Origin: Lamellibrachia satsuma
Taxonomy: Eukaryota; Annelida; Polychaeta; Sabellida; Siboglinidae
Direction of reading: 5' to 3'
DNA length: 64,000 nucleotides
Assembly (NCBI GenBank): GCA_033239005.1
Contig: BSQZ01000052.1
Span: 3,382,501 to 3,446,500, forward strand
Shown here: positions 33,625-44,034 of the stretch, piece after piece
How positions within the stretch are numbered: position 1 is the stretch's first letter
How the letters are laid out: every line of letters starts with the position of its first letter
Notes under the pieces: generated by a model
What the model saw: only the letters and a program-made list of their open reading frames with translations
The model's database searches: none
Told to the model about the DNA's origin: nothing
Program-made: the position numbers and the translations under genes

Positions 33625-33840
33625 AGGTATGATACTTACGTCTCATTCCTGAAACAACTTTCATGAAAATGTTCATAAAGTTGGTAGATATCGGCAACCT
33701 TCATCAGATATGGGACGGCCTGCTTGCCAAGCCAATTGGCGAGCAGAAGAAGAACTAACCGTCGCAGAATTCCCGATGAAGGCTGCCGATGACAGCCGAA
33801 ACATTGAGAGTAAGTAATTTCAATAGTTGTGCTTTGAAGA
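33625..33840 (+). ncRNA. Hammerhead-ribozyme-like motif of a Penelope-type element
   Basis: The core elements occur in order: GTC (33,761-33,763), CCGATGA (33,773-33,779; consensus CTGATGA with one change), stem GGCTG / CAGCC (33,781-33,785 and 33,793-33,797), and GAAAC (33,798-33,802). Short stem III pairing (GT with AC) is typical of hammerheads in Penelope-like retroelements. The substituted core would lower or abolish cleavage. No reverse transcriptase is seen nearby. Confidence 0.4.
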
Positions 33841-36541
33841 AAATCGTTACTCATGGACGTTCCATTCCTTCTCAAACAAACCAGTGCGTCAGAATAATTG
33901 TAAATGATTGCAACATACGCTTGTGTCATGCATTTTAGCAAAGTCATCAACAGAAGAAATTTAATCGTAACCCGTTAACACATACATTGCTTTGAAACTA
34001 ACTGCAATTGTCCACACCACACGTCGTGTAAACATTCATTCAAACGTTTGACACCAGATACAAACTTGGCATACGCGCCTACTCAACCTCAAATATTCGA
34101 AGAATCTTAGCCAAACTTTTTTCATAATTATGTTCGAATAAACGGCAATTGCAAGAATGTGGATGGTGTGGGTACATTTGCTGTGTGTGATTTTAAATTA
34201 ACTGTCTACGTGTAAACTTACACGTGTCACACAGCGAGCAAAACGATTGTAACATTCAGTAATTAATATGTACAGTCTGGATCCAGGGACGTCATAGCTG
34301 GTACTATTTTGCCCTCGAGTTGCAGCTATCAGAAACCTTACAGGTATCTATTAGTGACTCACTCCACCTAGTTGACGCTCTGTGACTAGCCACGCTGACT
34401 GCTAAAAGTGCATTAGAAGCGTCTTGGGCGGCGAGCGGGAAATACGATTGCCGGAGACATATAATTATGATATTACCCCTTTTCTTTGATTCCGTTGCCG
34501 CCAAACACCTACTTAGTCTCGTATCATGCAGTGTCGCTCGCCCGCATTTTTATTCCCCCGTCTCGATAAGCACAATTAAATTCCTTGTCCACTTGCCATG
34601 TGGAAATGTTACTTTAGTTGGAAATCTTATTAAATCTGCTTACATTTGAAGTCGCTTTCCGGTAGTGTTTGACCTGTGATTGTAGAAACTGGTAGACATT
34701 GCTATAATCAATCCATGTATTCTTCCTTCTGAACGACAGTAGAAACGTTTATGAACGAAAAATAGGGACATAAATCAGAACTTCCAGAAAAAATTCATAT
34801 ATCAGAATAATGCCAGAAAAATACACCGAAAAGCTCACTTTTCATTGTATTCAAGTATATTACATAACGATTACGTACATATCAATAGTTAATGGCTTAT
34901 TGAATTAAATGTATTCTTTGAAGTCAAAGTCTTTGAATATCATGTCCTCGTGCGTCAGATAACCTGGACAGGATATGTGTATCCCGGATGCTCGTGGGTT
35001 ATTATAGACATGACACTTGTATGGCTTACTTTCGTCGGCCAGAAGTCCTGGATAGAACACTTATATGCCACGTCCTCGTTTGCAAGACGCTGTCTTAGGC
35101 AGAGCGTTATGGGCTAGATACTTCCATACACAGAAACGTTGTATCATATAACATTCAGGCGTGATGCTGTCGTGCACAGAACGCTGTGCACGACAGAATG
35201 CTGTCTTGGATGCTGTCTTTGTCAGAAACCTATATCAAGCGGTCGTCAGTCATGCGTTATCATAAACAGGATACGAATATACAATATCCCTTGCCGGAGG
35301 GCTACTGGGCTCAGTGCAGTCATAGGCAGAACAGTATTATTTTATGCAATTGGTTACATGGTATCCTAAGACGTGTACGGATATATCATGTCTTTGTGGG
35401 CTAGATACTCCCATACTCACAACCGGTGCATGCGTTGCCCTGTGGCTAACGAATTATCGTATCCGACGCGGTGTCCTAAACAGTGGTATATCGAACCATT
35501 GTGGGCATGGTGTTGGCTGCCCTGTGCGTGTGGTCTCATGGCCTATCGTCACTTGTTACACACAGCAATGCATGTCTCACGTTATCCAACTAATCTGTAC
35601 CCGTGAGACGGCAATAATTTCCGGTCTGGCATACATTAGCGATGTGCAAACTAACGTTTCTGCTCAAGTGTGCGCACTCACAATACTGCTAATTGTTACC
35701 TTGAACGATGTAATTGGTGGCCGCCTGATCTGCGAATTACGCACCACGGTAACCCGATGCTCACACCTCTTCGGTAGCAGAGATACAATTCGGGTCAAAC
35801 ACCTGCGCGACCAAGGGTGGTATTCAAGAACCCATGCTCCCTTGTCAGAGTTGATTACACGTTCTGCAGATCTGTCAGAGATAAACTGCACAATCTCACG
35901 TTAAGAACTAGCCCCTGGAAGCATTTTAAGTGAAAACGTCACCAGAATCCCTTCGCGACACACGCCGTTCTGGGATAATCATACTGTGATGTCAGCCGTG
36001 TCGCGAACGTGTTGATGGTAGCTCGTTGGGGACACAGAGACGGGTCTAGACTGATTAATAAGGACGGTGTCCACTTAGAGGGTCAGCTTCTTCAATATTC
36101 AACGCCACTTCTCGGCTAGAGGTTTAGCTACTCTTGCTGCTGAAATATCTCCTCGTTCATTGATGCTCTGGTTACGTTGTCTTCGACGTCCACCAGACGA
36201 CACACACGCAGAAAAGATCACCAGGTACTTTTGTGCAGATGTAGTTGTTGGTTTTGAATAACGTTATGTACGTTACACTGCTACTAGCTGGCATATATTA
36301 TGCAAATGCAGAGAGAAGGCTAAACAAAGTAAGCTGTCGAAACGTAAATTACACCAGTGGTATATCTAGGATTTCGCAGGGAGATGGGGCCTGGGGGAAA
36401 GGGGGTGAGGCGGGGGGGGGGAGCAAGGGGGTAAGCCTTTAGTTTCCCATCCATGCTACCATGTAGCGGTGCAACGGATAAATACGGGAAAAAAATAGCC
36501 AAATGTGTGGCATTTCCCCCAATACGCCAATGAATTCCACA
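33841..36541. other. Intergenic DNA with a perfect short hairpin and a G-rich tract
   Basis: Positions 35,167-35,196 form a 13-bp perfect stem (CTGTCGTGCACAG) with a 4-nt loop. Positions 36,379-36,432 are G-rich with several G runs. Positions 34,560-34,640 weakly resemble the LINE tail. The plus ORF of 186 codons at 35,344-35,904 has no domain and odd composition, so I do not call it a gene. Confidence 0.4.
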
Positions 36542-37354
36542 CTACACTCTAAAAACAGATTGGTTAAAATGACCAGGATATTGGTCAAATTCAACCAATG
36601 TGGTTGGTAGATATGTGTCCAACCAATCTCTTGGTTAAGACAACCAATTTTTTATGGTTAACTTTTTAACCAATCCATATTGGTTAGAATAGTAACCAAT
36701 ATATGTTGGTCAATTTAACCAAGTTATTGGTTAATCTATCTAGGTCATGTAGCAACCAATGTAAATTGGTTAGGCTAGGACCATTTATATTGGTTGGAAT
36801 ATGACCAAGTGATTGGTTATCTAGAATAAGACCAATTATGTGGAATTAATACAATATACCATTTAGGCAATGCAATAGACAACAACCTACAGTTCATTCT
36901 CCTATCACTGCATGCATTTAATTTCAGGAACATCATGTAAGATTTTTCCACAACGTTGTCAGTGCAAGTCGGTGCAAAACATGTAATATGACTGCATTGT
37001 ACTGAGACATTAAATCATTTAACATAACATTCAATACATTATAAACTACAGGTGAACGATATAGAGCTAAAGCCAATAAAAAATCAATGCAAACAAAGGC
37101 AAATGATAGAGTAGCTCAAATTGGCACGTCCAGTCAATGTACTAGTAACCCTCAAGGTCATGAAAGTATAAACATGTGTCATGTGACATATGCACAATGT
37201 AAATTGTTAATTGTGTTACATGAAATAATTCAAGAGACGTCACACTGTGACCTTGATTTCAGTTTTCTAGTACCCACAAAAGTACACATTACGAGTACAC
37301 ATTTGTAAGGGCAAATAATTGGCATGCAGTGCATGACTCTGTTCTTTGTCTGTT

Positions 37355-38944
37355 TCAATTACTAACTAACCATGTACAATGCACATAGAGCAGACGGGCA
37401 GCTTGATGACAACTAAAACAAAACAATGTCAGCTTCAGATTTCCAGTCCTAACATTTAATGTGGCCGAGAAGTTCCATCTCTCTTGGTGTGACCACGTCA
37501 TATGGCGTGGTGGTGTTGAAAAGCCCCTTTTGTACGAATGTCCACACGTCTGCTGCCTCAGCGGGTACTCTGCATTGAATATAAAGAAGACCTTGAAGCA
37601 GATGTCGACTGCCTTCACCAAAAAGTCCTCCTTATAGAGCACATCCTCACAGAGGAGGAATAACTCCTTGGCCGCCAAGATAGTGTCACAAAGAGAGAGG
37701 ATTTGAGGTTGCCGAGTCATACCTCACTTCTGCCGCTCCTCTCATCTCTTTCTTAGGTTGGCAGTAAGGTATGTCCCACGCTGGAATAAGCAAGGAACAC
37801 AGAGTCTCATACGCTGAAGCATGACGACATTCCAGTACATTATGTGTACATTTATTTATATATTCATTTATAATTACTAAGTTAGTAATATTGTTGATTA
37901 CGGATGTGGCATATGCTACGAAGATAGACATGCCATTTGTACTCCAGTGAGAAGTGTCAAATAGCCAGACTGGTGACTATAGAACAGTGGATTTGAACAA
38001 AAAGTTAATACTTAGACTTACCCCTGAATGTCTCAATCATGTGCTGCATTCCCCAATCGGCCAGCTTGTCTTCCACATAATTGTCTATCAATGATAACTG
38101 GTGAAACTACAAAAATATTACCAAATATATTAATCAATACAATGTACTAATTGGTAGATATCAAGTAGGTCTAAATACTCAAACTACCCGTTATATAGAA
38201 AATAGCAACACAGCTGCACAAGTCCACAGTGACTCAATACCATTGTATTTATGTAGTTCACTACACGCGTTTACTTTACTAAGAATGTATGACATAGTAT
38301 GTATCAGCTAATAAACAGCTGCAAGAAGCAATTTGAGTTTGTTAAACCTTGCTGGCTGGTACATGTAGACTATCCTTGAAAGTCATTAACACTGACTGCT
38401 GTCTGCCATCTAGTGGAGTATGGCTGTTGCTATGAACCACCCCGCTAGCTTGAGCTGGTCACTGGGTAATTTGTCATTTCTGCATTCCACAGTCAAACAC
38501 AGGATATATCAGTTTGAAACATTCCATTAAAATTTTGCTAACTAACTTTGCTAACTACTTACAACTATGCATTTTAAAGTGAACATAGAGCAAGATGTAC
38601 AATGGCTAACATACAGTTACTAACTCCTTATGATGATAAACCAAGATCTGGTATATTTCATCAATGACTCCTAGTACTGCTTCCAGCTCTATATGAAAAC
38701 TGATACGTGCATGGCTTGGCCCGTCTCTATCACAAAGCACATACAAGGTCACACCCTGAGAATAAAACTAGTCATATGTATGAATATATACTAATACATT
38801 ACATTAAGGTTACATCAAATAATAGCATATTCCTTTATATACCATATCATGCCAAAATTATATAATATAAACAAACTGTTGGTTAAGAAACGATTTGACA
38901 CATACCAAGTGTCTACGCGGTGGCCTCGTCAGTTCAAAGTCATG
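37355..38944 (-). CDS. Split SAM-domain-like gene inside the transposon
   Basis: Putative exons: 38,944-38,906 (HDFELTRPPRRHL), 38,755-38,621 (GVTLYVLCDRDGPSHARI... IELEAVLGVIDEIYQILVY), 38,106-38,022 (LIDNYVEDKLADWGMQHMIE, resembling the first helices of a SAM domain) and about 37,720-37,355 (ELFLLCEDVLYKEDFLVKA, DICFKVFFIFNAEYP). The first three join in phase. The last follows a poor acceptor. The final block resembles the C-terminal region of animal SAM-domain (SAMD3-like) proteins that often sit in repeats. The N-terminus was not found. Function unknown. Confidence 0.45.
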
Positions 38945-39082
38945 CTGTGAAAAGGAAGTTGCCTGCATCTCACGTGTTCACTACCACTCAGCAAATGTTG
39001 TCACCTAGTATTTAACTGAAACTGCTATGATTGTTTAGTTGTTTTATTATGGGATTCACAAAGTACTAATACAGCGGTTTAA

Positions 39083-40426
39083 CCCATTAGACCCCGCACA
39101 TTGAATTACGCGTGTGCTGCTTTTCCCCGGGCAACTGAGGCAGATTTTGAAAATTATGGGTGCTTGTAGTTTCAAAAGTATTGATATCTTATAATTGCAA
39201 GTTATGTTTATTTTGAAGCAAATTTAATTATCTATGCAATGGTTTAACTGTGGTGTGTATAAGCCTGTTATATGTTGTCATTCTGAGGTGTGGAACTTGG
39301 AAATAATTTTTTTAACAAATATTTAGTGAAGTTTGACATGATAGTCATATTTTATTACAATAACATCACCAACTGCTGGCTCCACACAAGGAAATGTTCT
39401 TCCTATGCATGATACTGCACAAAGAATCCAATTTTGCACAAATGCACATTGCATGTCAGACATCCAAAGCATGTCTCAATTGCACGTCCAGATGGCGTTT
39501 CACACCGTTTTGCGACACAACTGATAAGCTCATTTTTATGACAATCAGTTGGAGTTCTCATCAGGGATGTCATCACTACTATTACTTGCCACCTGAAACA
39601 AACAAACAGCTACAGTAATGAAAACAGAATAAGAATAAAATTTTGTATCCATTTGTCACATGTCATATCCATCACAACAATGTAAAATTATCATTTTACA
39701 AGCAGCCGATAATTACAACTTTTTTTTTTATTTACTAATATCTGAAATATAGATAAATATAATTAATTACAAAGACCACTGACATCGTCAATATAATAAA
39801 ATTGTCAACAATGTCCAAAGGCAAAGCAACAACACCACCCATCCAGGGGCCGGGCTTGACTGTTTACATGCTCGTCGGGCCAGATTTTTCTGTTTTATTT
39901 ACTCATTTGCTTTATAATTCATTATATAACAACATGCACAACTAACAACGTAATCTAAGCCGAGTAAATGGCACAAAACACACAATGTTAGTGTTGAAAC
40001 AGTCGACAAGTTGAATAAGACAGTGACCAGGCTACTCTTGGACGAAGAAACCCAACCGACGCCATCTTCAATTTATCGCTCACTCAGTCAAAGATCGAGC
40101 CACATATAAATCTTACCTCCACATCCATCTCAGGAGCACTTTCATCCGAAGATTCATCTCTAAAATCGCGCAAACTTCATCTGCAATGAATGTATCTGTT
40201 CTACGAGAAACGGCCATTTTAAAGCCCACCAGTGCTCGACTTAAAACGCGATTATCTTCGAAACTTTCAATACGACCATTATGTTAATTTTACCCACAAT
40301 TCATAGCTAAGATATGTAGAATCCACCCGATGACGCCACCTCCATAGCCTTTTTCCCCAGCGGACGCTTGCGGGCGCCGTGGGGAAAACAAGGTCGGACG
40401 CTTTCGAACGCGTGGGGTCTAATGGG
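39083..40426 (-). mobile_element. Internally deleted piggyBac element, nested
   Basis: Inverted ends CCCATTAGACCCC (39083-39095 and 40414-40426) are each flanked by TTAA (39079-39082, 40427-40430), the piggyBac target site. On the minus strand a transposase N-terminus starts MAVSRRTDTFIADEVCAIL near 40,215 and, after a one-base frameshift, reads DESSDESAPEMDVE. A cysteine-rich C-terminus (ETCFGCLTCNVHLCKIGFF, YH, stop at 39,403) lies at about 39,403-39,560. The catalytic centre is absent, so it is non-autonomous. Confidence 0.85.
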
Positions 40427-40428
40427 TT

Positions 40429-40771
40429 AAGTTGCTGTACAGCACAATAAGGAAGATATCAGGCAACAATAATAAACAAAGATTGGTTGTAGGCCTAACC
40501 AATGTGATTGGTTACCGGACAACCAAAATAATGGTCACTAGTTGACCAATATATTGGTTAAGGCAACCGATATTGGGCCAAACAATTATATTACTAATCT
40601 AATGTACTAATACATCGTCTGAAGTTGCTGTACTGCACAATAAGCACGGCATAAGGCAACAATAATGCATAAAAAAATTGGTTGTAGGCGTAACCAATGT
40701 TATTGGTTACCGGACAACCAACGTATTGGTCACTAGTTGACCAATATATTGGTTAAAACAACCAATATATA
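40429..40771. repeat. Direct duplication of about 150 bp in the transposon right end
   Basis: Positions 40,429-40,580 and 40,620-40,771 are homologous (AGTTGCTGTAC.GCACAATAAG, GGTTACCGGACAACCAA, GGTCACTAGTTGACCAATAT). The right copy includes upstream sequence from 40,604 that lacks the piggyBac insertion. Confidence 0.85.
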
Positions 40772-40834
40772 ACCAATATTGGACCAACCAATTAGATTGG
40801 TCGTTTTCTCAACCAATCTGTTTTTAGAGTGTAG

Positions 40835-41880
40835 CAGCAAAAAGTGTAGCACTATGCCACCAATCACCGATAACGAATCATTGTGATAAGAGTCAAAGTG
40901 ATCACCATAAAGTGTAGGTCTCATCGTTGGTGACGTTTGCTGATACATTCTTTTTGGGTGGGACATGTTTAGACTTCCAAATATGTGGGCCACCGGCAAG
41001 CCTTGTAGGCCTACAAATACGAGGTTTCGTTGCCAACACGTGCTGTCACGTTCTTTGAAGTTTTATGGCTCTTTCTTTAGGCCACATGACATGTATAGAA
41101 ATAGCCATTCTTCCAAAGGACAATAAATGATTGGAACAAAACTTATCTGCTTACCGTGTAAATGTTAACGGCTGTGCTATGTTTATAAACAAAATTGGCA
41201 CACGTCTGACGAGAGCGGGCATCACATGGACGACAATATTTTGCTGGACTGTCGGTTAGCTGAAGATTATTGATCACATCCGGAAAAAGTCCACCTTGGT
41301 GAAACCTACAATGGATAGCTCTTCTTGACAAAACCCGTCACTATGATGACCTGGTATGAAAAGCTTCATTATTATTATTTTCGATCACTCTTCTTCTACC
41401 CCTTCGCCCCTTGCGGGGTGGGAGCCACACCATTTAATCTGTTCCACCCTCTCGACGAGTCGTCTCCATCTATCGCCATCTTCTGTCGTTCTCTCCCACC
41501 CTCGGCTGTTCACCTCTGCCCTTTCGAGATATATTTAACAATGTCCCTCCTTCTTATTTATCGATCGTAATACAAACTTACTAAGCAGAATCAATGACCA
41601 GTTGCAACTTGATTACCAATCAAAGCGCTTCACATAATAAAATTACGTGTGGACTAAATGCTCAAAATATTGAATAAAGGAAATTAAAATTAAATTAAGC
41701 AATAACATGTTTAGCGTGTTACATTGTAGATTCATAGAATCGCCAGACGTCGTCTCCGTGCACGACTATGCGCGCAAGGAATAACGTAGACTCGTAGTTT
41801 TTAAACTAATTTACCAATCAATGCTGACACCACTTACGCCAGCGAGCGTACCAGAACTTAGTTTAGTTAAAAGTTAACAA
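40835..41880. other. Intergenic DNA
   Basis: No gene recognised. Positions 41,390-41,540 contain a CT-rich dispersed-repeat-like stretch (CACCCTCTCGACGAGTCGTC) that resembles 61,310-61,450 in composition and a few words. Confidence 0.35.
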
Positions 41881-41894
41881 AACGTGTTGATACA

Positions 41895-41971
41895 ATGTAC
41901 AGTTATTCCTCCCCGCTGGTGGTCTTCCAGAAGGACAACAACTCCAAGAAAATTGCACAACTTTATGACGG
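41895..41971 (+). CDS. Possible first coding exon, unknown product
   Basis: ATG at 41,895 opens MYSYSSPLVVFQKDNNSK then KIAQLYDG, followed by a GG|GTAACC donor (41,972). Composition looks protein-like and an AT-rich leader precedes it. No partner exon or family was found, and the frame otherwise ends at TAA two codons later. Confidence 0.25.
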
Positions 41972-42725
41972 GTAACCGACTTTTAAACTTATCTGTTGCC
42001 CTCCAAAGAGGCTAACGGTGTTATGAACAAACATTTGTGCAGTAAGCACTTATAATAATAGTATGCCGGTTATCGGGAGCAGTATGCCGCAAGGGTGCGT
42101 TTTGCCTGCAGATTGGTGGCCAATATAGAGCTTGCGACGTCAATTAAATATATTGTGAATTCCTCCCCCGAAATTCGGACATCCCAACCAGTGCTCGGGT
42201 TTTATGGCAGTGAATGTTCGGCGAATCACGGCAGGAGACCACGATAGCCTGCGGGTGTAATATAATTGGTGTCTCCTCGCATCAAAGAGTCCATTGTGCG
42301 ATAGGAGAGCACAAGTCAATGGGGTGTGTCCGTAGTTTACGACTAGAGTTGTAGATAGAGGTCTGCCCAATCAGGCAGAAGGAGGCGGGAACACACGTTT
42401 GACCTGTTTAGCACGAGTCGACGGGAGTCCTTTTATGAAAACGTGTGCCAAACTGCGAATTCAACATGGGGACTGTGATAGAAAGAGAGTCATAAATGTA
42501 AATGCAAGCACATTTAATGTTTAGTATGTTACCAAGAATAAAGTGAACTTTAGTGGTATTTAACGACCACTGAATGTGTGGTGTATTTAATTCAACCACC
42601 AGCTGTGCCTGTGCCACTCGGACATCGATGCAGCATTTTTGTAGAAGACTATAGCGAACGAAGACCGATGATTAGTGAATGACGCTCGCAGCCCGGAATT
42701 AAACACTTTCTCTGTGGTTTCGAGT

Positions 42726-43049
42726 TTATATTGTTGTCACCCTCAAGACTGCGGGATAGTTCGCCAATTCCGAATAGGGTAAGTGCACTTTGATGGTATT
42801 AAAGACACTGTAAAGCGTGTCATTGGACGCGCTCTCTGAACAACATATATACTGTAGGAAGGTAAGTCGCGGCGTGTTCTTGGTAACGTTTAACTCCTTG
42901 TCCTCGATCGTCGCTTCAAGATAAGCGCTGGCGTCAGCACCGACTGGCCCTCCAACAGTGTCAGTGATCAACTTACACGTTACGTTGTCTGTCGGCAACG
43001 CCTTTCGTAACGAAGATAACCCGAGTCTGCACCAGAGACATCTACGCAT
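42726..43049 (-). CDS. Possible exon, unknown product
   Basis: An open minus-strand frame with plausible protein text (CKLITDTVGGPVGADASAYL, LEATIEDKELNVTKNTPR, LPYSELANYPAVL). It could be part of an extracellular-type domain, but I cannot assign one. There is no clear acceptor, and a GTATAT donor at about 42,851 is weak. Confidence 0.22.
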   Translation of the reverse strand: MRRCLWCRLGLSSLRKALPTDNVTCKLITDTVGGPVGADASAYLEATIEDKELNVTKNTPRLTFLQYICCSESASNDTLYSVFNTIKVHLPYSELANYPAVLRVTTI

Positions 43050-44034
43050 TCAGAACTTGGCTTGAGTTCATGCTGCCTTCACGTTAGCCTGTTCGTGCGG
43101 TATCATCTTCCCAGCGCACCGCCTTACCCCACCGTTCCCGGGAACATGCCGCAGTCGTTTCATCGCCATTGGAAACGGTTCAAACCGTTCTGGAAATTCC
43201 TAGTTGAACGTATTCTGCAATTAGACTACTGAACGTTACATGCAGACTTGCATATTTGCATAGTGCTTTCTACGACTAGGTCCCATAGCCATAGGTTGAT
43301 ATAGAGGCTTTCAATATGTAGGCCCCTATCGGCCTATATCTTATATTAAAAAAAATAGTAATACAGGTTCTGATTAAAGGTTCTGTTGGTCATGTGAAGT
43401 CCTGTTTTCTGTATGCTAGATGATGACATATTTATATTATTACTGCTAGTGGGTAATAAACTGGGCATATAACAAATGTGTCATAGTTACTGCACTAAAT
43501 GGTACGGTCAGACCTGCCTGACACTAGCCTCAGATCAGATGTGTGGTGAGTGAATAATTTGCATCACTTGTGACTGACCAGACATTTAAGAAAACTGTTC
43601 CAAATATGATGTTTCCATGCCATTAGTTTTAGCTCTTCTTAAGAATCTGAGCCTGAGGTTTACAACGTTTTAATGTTACTGACACCATTTAGAGAACATA
43701 AAAATCTGACCTTGGTTTGATTTAACATTGCTGTCATGCTCCTAGTTCTTGGGATCTCTGCCATAAACAAACAAACAAACAAACCATTTATCCTGACATT
43801 GTATGCGCTGTGCAGTCTAGGTAGTGACATGAACCATGAACTGCCAGTGACAGACTGACATACGCTGGAAGAAGTGTAGCTAGGTTATTATATTCTAATG
43901 CATAATTCAACTGGGTCTGTTATTCACCACATTGCTGTATACATTTATTACCTGGTGCTTTGATATACTTGTTGTCCGTAAGCGATAAATGTAAGACACT
44001 TGCTTATTAGTACTGACTGCAGATAATAGTGTGG
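43050..44034. other. Intergenic DNA
   Basis: No feature recognised. Confidence 0.4.

Larger units (their letters stand above)
36545..40831. mobile_element. 4.3-kb DNA transposon with terminal inverted repeats and SAM-domain gene
   Basis: The ends CACTCTAAAAACAGATTGG (from 36545) and its exact complement (to 40831) are flanked by TA; the inversion extends to CTA/TAG outside. Both subterminal regions (36,560-36,840 and 40,480-40,800) are packed with TTGGTT/AACCAA words in both orientations. Cargo: minus-strand SAM-domain exons (38,944-37,355) and a nested piggyBac (39,083-40,426). No transposase was recognised, so the superfamily is open; the TA flank is compatible with several. Confidence 0.75.

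Noticed and set aside
35344..35904. 186-codon plus ORF
   Set aside because: No recognisable domain, unusual Cys/Thr/Arg composition, no splice partners; region looks like degenerate repeat DNA.
36040..36110. SGNH-hydrolase-like words (DGVHLEGQLLQY)
   Set aside because: A 20-codon match to a short motif, with stops on both sides; too little to call a gene.
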